11,466 nucleotides of DNA from Methylovirgula sp. (lineage in GTDB: Bacteria > Pseudomonadota > Alphaproteobacteria > Rhizobiales > Beijerinckiaceae): assembly GCA_030044485.1 (NCBI GenBank), contig JASHVQ010000200.1:1-11466 (forward strand), in the 5' to 3' direction. Both the position numbers and the translations under genes were made by a program. Under the pieces are notes generated by a model. The model searched no databases. It saw only the letters and a list, made by a program, of their open reading frames with translations, and was not told the origin of the DNA. How positions within the stretch are numbered: position 1 is the stretch's first letter; every line of letters starts with the position of its first letter. Of this stretch, positions 1 through 6,015 are shown piece after piece.

Positions 1-687
1 AAGGCATTCTTCGTAAGCCTTTACATAATCGTTCCAGAATTTTCGCTCCTCGATATCCGCCATGCTGAATTTCCAATTCTTTTCCGGCTCGTCGATGCGC
101 GCGAGGAAGCGCTTTCGCTGCTCTTCCTTCGAGAGGTGGAGGAAGAACTTGATGATGCGTGTTCCATTGTCATGGAGATGTCTCTCCAAATCCACGATTG
201 AACGGTACCGATCTTGCCACAACGTCTTGTCATCGCGTGGCGGATCTACGAGACCTTCGCTGCGAAGAATCTCGGGATGCACACGGACGATCAGCACTTC
301 CTCGTAATAGGATCTGTTGAAAATGCCGATCTTGCCGCGTGCCGGCAGATCGCGTGTCGTGCGCCAGAGAAAATCGTGTTCCAACTCGGCGGGGCTGGGA
401 TGTTTGAAGCTAAAGACCTGGCAGCCTTGCGGATTGACTCCCGACATCACATGCTTGATGGCGCCGTCCTTTCCAGCGGCATCGGTCGCCTGAAAGATCA
501 GCAGGATCGCATAGCGGTTCGATGCATAGAGGAGCTGCTGCTGCGCGCTCAGTTGCTTGACATGCTCCTTCAGAATCTCCTCGTATTGATCCTTCGACTT
601 GTACACGGGGGCGACCTTCGTCGGCCACTTCTTAAGATTGACGGCATCTCCTTCGGCTACGCGAAAGTCGGTTGAATTGATTTTCAT
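1..687 (-). CDS. ppk2: Polyphosphate kinase 2, class III-like (partial, C-terminus beyond window)
   Basis: The first 229 residues are present and the frame is still open at base 1. PPK2 enzymes transfer phosphate between polyphosphate and nucleotides in the cytoplasm. The P-loop reads ATDAAGKDG (residues 67-75), and the Walker B-like block is [20 protein letters not shown] (120-139). Other family blocks are [15 protein letters not shown] (about 84-98) and [14 protein letters not shown] (about 181-194). The FNRS motif, with Asn where other PPK2 classes have Asp, resembles class III enzymes, which are known to phosphorylate both AMP and ADP; the class assignment is inference. Start: the ATG at 687-685 is preceded by a GGAAGGGG Shine-Dalgarno. 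The gene is divergent from the outer-membrane protein gene at 1190. Full family length is about 270-300 residues, so roughly 50 are missing. Confidence 0.93.
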   Translation of the reverse strand, partial: MKINSTDFRVAEGDAVNLKKWPTKVAPVYKSKDQYEEILKEHVKQLSAQQQLLYASNRYAILLIFQATDAAGKDGAIKHVMSGVNPQGCQVFSFKHPSPAELEHDFLWRTTRDLPARGKIGIFNRSYYEEVLIVRVHPEILRSEGLVDPPRDDKTLWQDRYRSIVDLERHLHDNGTRIIKFFLHLSKEEQRKRFLARIDEPEKNWKFSMADIEERKFWNDYVKAYEECL

Positions 688-828
688 TCCAACCCCTTCC
701 TGCTCCACTGTGCACCGGGTCGGCACGCCGCGGAAAGTGGCGCGGCTTGGCTGGCTGCGGCGCCGAACTAAGGGCGCACGAGCGCCAGCGTGTGCTGCGC
801 AATCAGGCGCTTTCCGCCGATGGACGCG

Positions 829-851
829 CGTCGCGATATGCGTCGCGATAT
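829..851. repeat. 12-bp tandem duplication
   Basis: CGTCGCGATAT occurs at 829-839 and again at 841-851, a period of 12 bases. It lies in the divergent ppk2/omp intergenic region. It may be a chance duplication or a pair of protein-binding sites; nothing in the sequence decides this. Confidence 0.55.
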
Positions 852-991
852 ACATGGAAGGCATCCCGGGGAAAAAGCCGAAAGACACGCGGCAGGACGC
901 CCGGGGTGTCGGGAGTGCACCACGTAGCCGCCCGCGAAGATCGCGGTCCAGACGGCGAGAATGCCGATCGTATCGGGGGCAGGCTGTTCAA

Positions 992-1046
992 GGTTCCCAT
1001 GAGGTTTCTCGCCGGGTTTCTTTTCGGTTTCCCCTGGGTTTCTCGC
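992..1046. repeat. Degenerate 11-12 bp periodic array of GGTTTC boxes
   Basis: The box GGTT(T/C)C starts at 992, 1003, 1015, 1026 and 1037, giving spacings of 11, 12, 11 and 11 bases. On the minus strand the unit reads roughly GRGAAACCNRR. The outer copies at 1003-1012 and 1037-1046 share the ten bases GGTTTCTCGC. The array sits about 145-200 bases upstream of the outer-membrane protein start. Spacing near one DNA turn would place all boxes on one face of the helix, so a regulatory array is possible; a decayed tandem repeat is the plainer alternative. Confidence 0.55.
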
Positions 1047-1189
1047 TAAGCTCCGGCTCGGCTTGGCTGGCGTGGGCCGTTGTATTTTTGGTACAGGACA
1101 ATTCATTCGCGCACTTGGTCTTGATACCTTCCGTAAAGTCGAGTTAGCGTGCGTCAAAGTCTATTTTGAAAGCGATTTGGGGGCGCGCG

Positions 1190-1971
1190 ATGAAAAGGCT
1201 CATTTTGAGTGCCGCGGTCGTTCCGCTTTTCTCCTTTGCGGCCTATGCCGCGGATCTGCCGACCACAAAGGGGCCGCCGGTCTTCACTCCACCGCCGCCG
1301 CCGGTTTTCTCATGGACCGGATTTTATGTCGGCGCTCAGGTCGGTTATGAATGGGGCACGAGAGCGACCCGTATTTCATAAATTATCCAAGCGGGACGTT
1401 CGGCGCGCCGATACCGAGCTACACCGATTCGGGTGTCGTCGGCGGCCTGCATGCCGGCTATAATTATCAGATCGACCAATTCGTCTTGGGTATCGAAGGC
1501 GACATCGAGGGGTCGTCCTATTCGGGTTCGACCGACCCGGTTGTTGATTATAAAGGCGCCATCGTCACCTACACGGCGGGGACCCAAATACCCATCCAAG
1601 GCTCGGTGCGCGGCCGGATCGGCTGGACCTGGAACCGCGTGCTGATCTACGCCACCGGCGGCGTCGCCTTCGGCGACGTCCAAAATAGTCTGAGCTATAC
1701 GTATTTCGTTGATCCATACATTTCGGCAACGAATGGACGAGTCGGCTGGACGGTCGGCGGCGGCGTCGAATATGCCCTCGATCCCAATTGGTCGGTGCGT
1801 CTCGAGTACCGCTACACGGATTATGGCACCTACGACTTTGTCCTCTACGCGCCTCCCTTCGACGGCGACGCCGCGATCGTCGAACACGAGCGGGATAATC
1901 GCGTCGAGGCGGGGTTCAGCTATAAGTTCGACATGTTTGCGCCGCCCGCGCCGGTCGTCGCCAAATACTGA
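1190..1971 (+). pseudogene. Omp25/RopB-type outer-membrane beta-barrel protein, frameshifted
   Basis: The N-terminus has a signal peptide (cleavage likely at AYA|ADLP, residues 18-24), a proline-rich linker and FSWTGFYVGAQVGYEWG, the typical first strand of rhizobial Omp25-like porins. This frame stops at 1379-1381. The rest of the barrel is in another frame from 1351 to 1971: GGLHAGYNYQ, FVLGIEGDIEG, GSVRGRIGWTWNRVLIYATG, SVRLEYRYTDYG, then VEAGFSYKF and a short tail ending PVVAKY. Adding one G to the run at 1353-1356 would join the frames as EWG-HESDPYF and give about 260 residues, normal for the family. A GGGGG Shine-Dalgarno precedes the ATG at 1190. This is either a sequencing error or a recent inactivation, since the downstream part shows no other decay. 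The downstream frame has an ATG at 1351 but no signal peptide, so it would not be exported. Confidence 0.86.
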
Positions 1972-2021
1972 TCTCCTCGACCCCCTGATTTGAACGTTCA
2001 TGGCGGTCTTTGGAGCATGAG

Positions 2022-2051
2022 AGCCGGCAGATTCCTTCTGCCGGCTTTCTT
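2022..2051 (+). terminator. Rho-independent terminator after the outer-membrane protein gene
   Basis: A perfect 10-bp stem, AGCCGGCAGA (2022-2031) with TCTGCCGGCT (2037-2046), encloses a 5-base loop and is followed by TTCTT. It starts 51 bases after the TGA at 1969-1971 and before the next plus-strand gene, as expected for a terminator. Confidence 0.85.
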
Positions 2052-2206
2052 CATTGCGGGGATGAGGACGCGGGCCCCAGGTGATTGAGGGGTGCTCCAT
2101 TGGCGCGGCCTCGCCAGGTTAAATTGATAAAGCCATGTTGATTTTACGGGCGGCGCGAGGCGCGCTAGAAGCTCCAGTCGGGCCGGTCGTTTCGTTGCGC
2201 GCCTCC

Positions 2207-2737
2207 ATGGGCTTATTCGCTAATCATGGGCTCAAAAGAAACCTGCTGAAGGCGATCGCTTGCGCGGCGCCTTGCGCGGCTTTCCCGCTTCTGGCGACGC
2301 TCGCCTACGGCCAGTCGGCCGGCGCGCCGCAGTTCAGCGACCCTTATGGCGGCGTCGCCACCTACCTCGATGGCGCGCCGTCAAAACCGCCGGACGCCGC
2401 CAAACCCGCGGCGAAACTAATCTCCAAGAGCAAGATCGCCGCGAAAAAGCCGCCCGTTTCCGCGAGCGTCCTCGACGCCGCGACGTGGACCTTGGCGGAT
2501 CCTTCTTTGGCGGCGGGTCCGGCGCCGGCGGCTCCGTCGCTTGCGACCCATGCGCCCGCCGCAGACAGCGCGCTGGGCTTCGGCCTCAAATGGTATGGAG
2601 AGAACGCTCCCTATTATAACGCCGGCACCTCGACGATCTCGGGGGTCGATGAGATCAAGCGCGATAGCAATGGCCTGCTCGGCGAACTGAGCTCGACCGG
2701 CAATGGCGTCGAGGCCGGCGTGAATCTGAAGTTCTGA
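2207..2737 (+). CDS. Exported Ala/Pro-rich protein with outer-membrane-like C-terminus, unknown function
   Basis: I do not recognise a named family. From the ATG at 2207 the product has 176 residues. Residues 1-35 look like a signal peptide: Lys/Arg near residue 10, a hydrophobic core AIACAAPCAAFPLLATLA, and likely cleavage after AYG. Residues 38-120 are low in complexity and rich in Ala, Pro and Lys. Residues 122-176 alternate polar and hydrophobic residues (LGFGLKWYG, GVEAGVNLKF) and end in Phe, as many outer-membrane beta-barrel proteins do. It is too short for a normal barrel on its own. The frame stays open upstream to an ATG at 2135 (200 residues), but that start would leave an unusually long region before the signal core. 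Neither start has a clear Shine-Dalgarno, so the start is uncertain. The gene lies downstream of a terminator and is probably a separate transcript. Confidence 0.65.
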   Translation: MGLFANHGLKRNLLKAIACAAPCAAFPLLATLAYGQSAGAPQFSDPYGGVATYLDGAPSKPPDAAKPAAKLISKSKIAAKKPPVSASVLDAATWTLADPSLAAGPAPAAPSLATHAPAADSALGFGLKWYGENAPYYNAGTSTISGVDEIKRDSNGLLGELSSTGNGVEAGVNLKF

Positions 2738-2785
2738 GCGTTACGCGCCGCATTTCCCCGAAGCGAAGCGGCTGAAAGTCTCATC

Positions 2786-2815
2786 AAAGAAAGAGGCCGC
2801 CAGTTGGGCGGCCTC
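2786..2815 (-). terminator. Rho-independent terminator of the minus-strand GCG-motif gene
   Basis: On the minus strand GAGGCCGCC (2815-2807), a 5-base loop and GGCGGCCTC (2801-2793) form a perfect 9-bp stem followed by TTTCTTTG. It begins 19 bases after the stop of the gene at 2835. The plus-strand gene ending at 2737 converges on it, but that side lacks a T run, so it may terminate both transcripts with a minus-strand preference. Confidence 0.8.
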
Positions 2816-2834
2816 GCGCTTGGTCCGACCGGCT

Positions 2835-3107
2835 CTAGCCGCAGTGCACGCGCCCATAGGGGCCGCGCCAGCAACCGCCGTAGAAGCGCCAGCCCGGGCC
2901 GCGCCAATAGGGGCCGCCCCACGGGCCGCCATTGCGGCGGCAGCCCCCATAAGGGCCGCGGTGCCAGCCGGGGCCGCAGCCGCCGGCGACAAGCGTGATT
3001 TGCGGGGCAGAGGCGCCGTCGACGCCGGAGACCGGCATGGCCTGGCTCGCCGAAGCGGCGAGCGCCAGAAAGGCGGCGGCGGAGAGTGGCAGGATGAATT
3101 TCAGCAT
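2835..3107 (-). CDS. Small secreted Gly/Cys-rich protein of the GCG-motif type
   Basis: The 90-residue product has a signal peptide (MLKFILPLSAAAFLALAASA, likely cleaved at SQA|MP). The mature part carries LVAGGCGPGWHRGPYGGCRR (residues 39-58), which matches the small secreted proteins of Hyphomicrobiales with a GCGPGxHRGPxGGC motif. A Gly/Trp/Tyr/Arg-rich tail follows. Cysteines are at 44, 56, 79 and 89, so two disulfides are possible. The biochemical role of this group is, as far as I know, not established. The ATG at 3107-3105 is preceded by a strong GGGAGG. The gene stands alone, with a terminator just after it. Confidence 0.85.
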   Translation of the reverse strand: MLKFILPLSAAAFLALAASASQAMPVSGVDGASAPQITLVAGGCGPGWHRGPYGGCRRNGGPWGGPYWRGPGWRFYGGCWRGPYGRVHCG

Positions 3108-3139
3108 TTTGTCCTCCCGGACTTTTTCTAAGACCGCCC

Positions 3140-3170
3140 CTTATAGCGGGGCGAGATGAACGCCCGGCAA
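3140..3170 (-). promoter_or_regulatory. Possible promoter of the GCG-motif gene
   Basis: On the minus strand TATAAG (3145-3140) is a good -10 match, 32 bases before the start codon. The best -35 is TTGCCG (3170-3165), with a long 19-base spacer. The call rests mainly on the -10 hexamer. Confidence 0.3.
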
Positions 3171-3265
3171 CGAATCGCGGCGTTTTCGAGCTTTTTCAAG
3201 GTTAAGTTGGCGTTCGGGCCGAATTTGGACGCCCGCCAGCCGATCTTTAGGCCTGACGCTGCCGT

Positions 3266-3520
3266 TCAGGCCGCGCCCATGGGGCGTTGCGCGGGATCGG
3301 CGAAGTGGCGGCAGAGCGACCTCATCAATTCGGCCGCCTCCGGCCCGTGAAAGCATTTGGCGCGTTCGCAGACGCCAAGCTTGGCGGTTTTCAGCACGCC
3401 CTGGATTTCGTGGCGCTCCAAGACGCCTTTGTCGAGCAAGGCATCCAGAAGCGCGAAAAGAACGGCGCTGCTGACGATCGCCAAACTGGTTTCCGATGTG
3501 ATGGGACTGAGCGCGGGCAT
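3266..3520 (-). CDS. Small protein of unknown function, 84 residues
   Basis: No family recognised. A perfect AGGAGG lies six bases before the ATG at 3520-3518, which is the main reason to call this frame rather than the overlapping one at 3141-3536. There is no signal peptide. Residues 8-33 are mainly aliphatic (LAIVSSAVLFALLDALLDKG) but contain Asp, and look like an amphipathic helix rather than a membrane span. VLERHEIQGVL (33-43) and PEAAELMRSLCRHFADP (60-76) also look helical. The two cysteines at 51 and 56 (CERAKC) and Cys70/His72 could bind a metal, but that is speculation. A TATACT box (3555-3550) could be its -10 element, without a recognisable -35. Confidence 0.7.
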   Translation of the reverse strand: MPALSPITSETSLAIVSSAVLFALLDALLDKGVLERHEIQGVLKTAKLGVCERAKCFHGPEAAELMRSLCRHFADPAQRPMGAA

Positions 3521-3599
3521 GGCTTCCTCCTGGCACCGCTAATGCGCATAGTATAACTCAGTCCACGCAGCCGAGGGGATTATCTCTTTCGCCGCCGCG

Positions 3600-3632
3600 C
3601 CGCCTCCCGCCCGGAAATTCGGGCCGAGGCGG
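3600..3632 (-). terminator. GC-rich hairpin after the PilZ gene, possible terminator
   Basis: CCGCCTC (3600-3606) pairs with GAGGCGG (3626-3632), and GCCCG (3609-3613) with CGGGC (3620-3624), with a small internal bulge and a 6-base loop. The stem starts 12 bases after the PilZ stop on the minus strand. No T run follows, so it may act as an mRNA 3' end stabiliser or a poor terminator. Confidence 0.4.
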
Positions 3633-3643
3633 CCCGCGAGCCT

Positions 3644-3964
3644 TCAGCGGAACTTCACGCCCATGCGCGGCGGCCGGCGCCAGGCGACCCAGCAATAGCG
3701 GCGCGACCGGTCGGCGTCGAAGACGAGGTCGAAAGTGTTGCGCGGCGGCACGGCGCCGCGCAGTTCGAGACAAGCGCCGCTTTCCGAAAGATTGCGCACG
3801 ATGCAGGCGATGGGATCGCCGCCCAGCCAGACGATCTGCGCGCTTTTCAGCGTCCGGGCGCGCGGCGCCTTGCGGCGATGCACCTTGGCGCTGCGCCGGT
3901 CGTCAACCACCGGGTCGATGCGGGCAACCGCGGAGCGAAGCCCGTCCAGGTCGGAGTCGGTCAT
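3644..3964 (-). CDS. PilZ domain protein (probable cyclic-di-GMP binding)
   Basis: The 106-residue product is almost entirely one PilZ domain. The two signature motifs are present: RxxxR at residues 31-35 (RKAPR) and NxSxxG at 58-63 (NLSESG), followed by the usual beta strands ACLELRG, FDLVFDAD and RRYCWVAWR and the ending MGVKFR. Proteins of this type bind cyclic-di-GMP and are common single-domain proteins in Hyphomicrobiales. No output domain is attached, so it would act by contacting a partner not visible here. The ATG at 3964-3962 has only a weak upstream GGG; no better start exists nearby. Flanking genes are on the same strand but over 120 bases away, so an operon is not evident. Confidence 0.88.
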   Translation of the reverse strand: MTDSDLDGLRSAVARIDPVVDDRRSAKVHRRKAPRARTLKSAQIVWLGGDPIACIVRNLSESGACLELRGAVPPRNTFDLVFDADRSRRYCWVAWRRPPRMGVKFR

Positions 3965-4092
3965 GCCCGAAAGATAGCAGACCGCCCCGCGCCAATGGGG
4001 CGCCCTTCAACTTCTTGGTTTCCCAAGGGTGAACGCTCAGGCTCCTGCAGCGCCACGCGGCAGGCCGACAGGCGAAAGCTCGGCGGCCGAAG

Positions 4093-4530
4093 CTAGGGCT
4101 GCTTGGCGCAGATCGCCCGCATGCCGACCGCCGGGGCGGCGCAGGAGGCGGAAGAGAGCGTCGCATCGACGCTTTGGGTGACAACCGCAGGGACGGCGGG
4201 TTTCGGATAGCCGATGCAGACGGCGGCGACGATCACTTCATCGGCGGCGCAGGTGATCGTACATCCGGACGCATTGCAGGCATTGGCGCCAAGCGAGATC
4301 ACGCGCAGCGGCATATTGCTGCCCGCCGGCCCGGCCGGCCCGGCCGGCCCCATGGGGCCGGTATCGCCCTCGACGCCCTTGTCGCCGCGGTCGCCCTTCG
4401 GACCGATCGGTCCCTGGTAGCCCTGCGGGCCGCGCGGTCCAGGCGCCCCTTGCGGGCCTTGCGCGCCCTCCAAACAGCCAGCCAGGGCGAGCGAAGCCAA
4501 TCCCAAACCGAGAATCGCCAGGGCGCGCAT
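4093..4530 (-). CDS. Collagen-like lipoprotein with a six-cysteine C-terminal domain
   Basis: The 145-residue product begins with a lipoprotein signal ending in the lipobox LAGC (residues 16-19), so Cys19 should be lipidated and the protein membrane-anchored. Residues 25-70 are an uninterrupted run of about 15 Gly-X-Y triplets, with Pro often at X or Y and charged triplets [10 protein letters not shown] in the middle, which predicts a collagen-type triple helix and a trimer. The C-terminal part (residues 71-145) contains cysteines at 85, 90, 94, 105, 130 and 141, enough for three disulfides; I do not recognise this domain. A strong GGGAGG precedes the ATG at 4530-4528. The Gly-Pro-Ala triplets are coded by a near-perfect 9-bp DNA repeat around 4323-4350, which could change in length by slippage. 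Confidence 0.85.
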   Translation of the reverse strand: MRALAILGLGLASLALAGCLEGAQGPQGAPGPRGPQGYQGPIGPKGDRGDKGVEGDTGPMGPAGPAGPAGSNMPLRVISLGANACNASGCTITCAADEVIVAAVCIGYPKPAVPAVVTQSVDATLSSASCAAPAVGMRAICAKQP

Positions 4531-4591
4531 ATCTGCCTCCCGCGCCCAGAATTGGCGCGTCGCTGGGCTTCGTCAATCGCGCCCGGCGCTC

Positions 4592-5032
4592 CTATTGGCA
4601 GACTTTAATGCCGAGGCCGGCCGCCGTCTGCCAGCTCATCGGCGTCCAGCCTTCCTGGTCGAGCGCGTGATGGACCTTCACCCATTTGCGGATCGCCGCC
4701 GGATAATAGCTCGCCGCATAATCGTCGACATATTGCGGCGCCTTTTTCCCGTCGATTTCCGCCGTATGGAAATAGAGCATGCTGCCTTTGAGGACGCAGG
4801 CGCCAGCGATGCCGAGCAGCAAAGTGCAGGACGAGAAACATTCCCTGGGAAGTCGGTAGAGATAGTCGTTGCGATGCGCTTCGACGAATTCGATGCGCGC
4901 CAGAAGATTGCCGCCGTTATCCTGATCGACGACGTCCGGCAGACGATTGGCGGAACGGTCCAAGAGACCGGCGCCCTGCGCCGGGCCGAGCGACAGAAGC
5001 GCGGTCAAAAAAAGAATTGCCGTAAGACGCAT
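4592..5032 (-). CDS. Secreted short ClpP-like (COG3904-type) protein, probably inactive as a protease
   Basis: The 146-residue product starts with a signal peptide (MRLTAILFLTALLSLGPAQG). The layout matches the small alphaproteobacterial ClpP/crotonase-like secreted proteins: a GG-containing segment (DNGGNLLARIEFVEA, residues 38-52), then ECFSSCTLLLG (64-74), where relatives have a GPCxSACT block, then CVLKGSMLYFHTA (79-91), where relatives end in a conserved FH, then IRKWV and a C-terminal Cys. Ser67 or Ser68 and His89 sit where a Ser/His pair would be. Substrate and activity are unknown. The ATG at 5032-5030 was chosen because it begins the signal peptide and follows AGGGAAAG; the frame is open to 5347, but the extra N-terminus is not protein-like. 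It lies 115 bases after the gene at 5148 and may share its transcript. Confidence 0.75.
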   Translation of the reverse strand: MRLTAILFLTALLSLGPAQGAGLLDRSANRLPDVVDQDNGGNLLARIEFVEAHRNDYLYRLPRECFSSCTLLLGIAGACVLKGSMLYFHTAEIDGKKAPQYVDDYAASYYPAAIRKWVKVHHALDQEGWTPMSWQTAAGLGIKVCQ

Positions 5033-5085
5033 GTTCTTTCCCTGAACTGACAAGGGCTTTTTCATAGGCTGGCCGGCGGCCAAAG

Positions 5086-5104
5086 CGAAGCCGTTTCCGC
5101 TTCG
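5086..5104 (-). other. Small intergenic hairpin
   Basis: CGAAGC (5086-5091) and GCTTCG (5099-5104) form a 6-bp stem with a 7-base loop between the genes at 5148 and 4592. No T run follows on the minus strand, so I call it a hairpin rather than a terminator. Confidence 0.3.
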
Positions 5105-5147
5105 AATACGCGGCCTGCGACAATTTTTCGGGGAACGCAGCCCTTCG

Positions 5148-5591
5148 TCACTCGCGGTCTGCGTAAAATTCGATCCGCACGATGTGGTCTCTGACATCGG
5201 AATCGTCGATCCGGTCCGTGAAATATTGCGGATTGATCTCGAGTTTGACGTAGGACGGATCGTAGCTTTGGTAGTCGACGACGTCGGCCGGGATGAGATT
5301 ATAGGCGCTGTCGGCGCGCACGCTGAAACGCGCCGCGGCAAATCCATTCGGCAGAACGCAGATCACGTCGAAGGGTCGGGTGATCGCCAAGTCCGAATAT
5401 GCGCCCGGCGCGAATCTGACCGCGACATTGGTCTCGTTCAACAGCCGCAACGTCTTGGTCGCGTCGTTGACGAGAAGCGTCGCGCTGGCAAAAGGCCGCG
5501 GCGCGGCTGAAAGCGGCGCGGCGAGCGCCGTCGATGCCAGAACGGCGGCAAGCGCCGCCGCTGCCAAAACGTGGGTCGCCGCGTTCCGCAT
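5148..5591 (-). CDS. Secreted protein of unknown function, 147 residues
   Basis: No family recognised. Residues 1-25 form a clear Ala-rich signal peptide with likely cleavage at ALA|AP, so the protein is periplasmic or secreted. The mature part has no cysteine pair (one Cys at 78) and appears beta-rich: SATLLVNDATKTLRLLNE (36-53), AARFSVRADSAYNLIPADVV (86-105) and VKLEINPQYF (115-124). The acidic tail is DRIDDSDVRD. The ATG at 5591-5589 lies 11 bases after the stop of the GlsB-type gene, and its ribosome binding site AGGGAAG overlaps that stop codon, so the two genes are very likely co-transcribed and perhaps translationally coupled. Confidence 0.78.
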   Translation of the reverse strand: MRNAATHVLAAAALAAVLASTALAAPLSAAPRPFASATLLVNDATKTLRLLNETNVAVRFAPGAYSDLAITRPFDVICVLPNGFAAARFSVRADSAYNLIPADVVDYQSYDPSYVKLEINPQYFTDRIDDSDVRDHIVRIEFYADRE

Positions 5592-5602
5592 CGCGTTCTT
5601 CC

Positions 5603-5890
5603 CTAGAGCCAGCGCCGCGGTCCCTGGCCGCTTGCTCCGGCGCTGCTGCCTGCAACCGCGCGCCAGATCAAAAGAACAATGACGGCGCCGATCGTCGCGC
5701 CGATCAGGCCCGCGCCCTGATCCATGCGATACCAGCCGATCAACTGTCCGACATAGGTTGCGATAAAGGCACCGGCGATGCCCAGCAGGCAGGTGAGAAT
5801 GAAGCCATGCGGATTGTTCGGGGCGGGCGAGAAGAACCGCGCCAAAAGCCCGGCGATAAATCCGATCAGAATGATCCAGATAAAATGCAT
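5603..5890 (-). CDS. GlsB/YeaQ/YmgE family small membrane protein
   Basis: The 95-residue product has three hydrophobic segments (about residues 3-20, 29-52 and 59-78) with the Gly-rich pattern of the so-called transglycosylase-associated family: IILIGFIAGLLAR, ILTCLLGIAGAFIATYVG and GAGLIGATIGAVIVLLIWR. These are inner-membrane proteins often linked to stress responses; the enzymatic name is historical and unproven. A strong AGGAGG lies seven bases before the ATG at 5890-5888, which fixes the start although the frame is open to 6283. A perfect TTGACA (5967-5962) upstream could be its -35 box, but no good -10 follows. The stop is 11 bases before the next gene, so it heads a two-gene unit. Confidence 0.88.
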   Translation of the reverse strand: MHFIWIILIGFIAGLLARFFSPAPNNPHGFILTCLLGIAGAFIATYVGQLIGWYRMDQGAGLIGATIGAVIVLLIWRAVAGSSAGASGQGPRRWL

Positions 5891-6015
5891 GACAATCCTC
5901 CTTTTGGGCGCCTGGCTTTTGCCAGCCTGTTTTTCGAAGACTTGGGCCAAGCCCGCGGGCCTGTCAATTGCGGCTTCGGATAGCGCAGGGCGGCGAAAAT
6001 CTGGTGACGCCCGCT

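Larger units (their letters stand above)
688..1189. other. Divergent intergenic region with no convincing gene
   Basis: These 502 bases separate the start codons of ppk2 (minus) and the outer-membrane protein gene (plus), so they should hold both promoters. I see no confident -35/-10 pair for either; TTGATA at about 1121-1126 is the best single hexamer, without a good partner. The region contains two short repeat tracts (829-851 and 992-1046, listed separately). An open frame on the minus strand (768-1157) encodes a possible hydrophobic stretch, but it lacks an ATG with a ribosome binding site and is not called. Confidence 0.6.

Noticed and set aside
768..1157. Minus-strand open frame with a hydrophobic stretch ([18 protein letters not shown])
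   Set aside because: It begins with a TTG without a ribosome binding site, its first part is coded by the 11-bp repeat array, and its tail is Arg/Ser-rich as in GC-rich shadow frames. A small membrane protein cannot be excluded.
1991..2000. Palindrome TGAACGTTCA, repeated at 9862-9871 just after another gene
   Set aside because: Two copies of a 10-mer in 11 kb are plausible by chance, and there is no shared context beyond lying near stop codons.
1345..2100. 251-codon open frame on the minus strand
   Set aside because: Antisense to the outer-membrane protein gene and running through its terminator; no family features.
4323..4350. Tandem GC-rich repeat that might be taken for a regulatory or CRISPR-like array
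   Set aside because: It is simply the Gly-Pro-Ala coding repeat of the collagen-like protein.
5962..5967. Perfect TTGACA on the minus strand upstream of the GlsB-type gene
   Set aside because: No acceptable -10 hexamer lies 15-19 bases downstream, so I mention it only with the gene.
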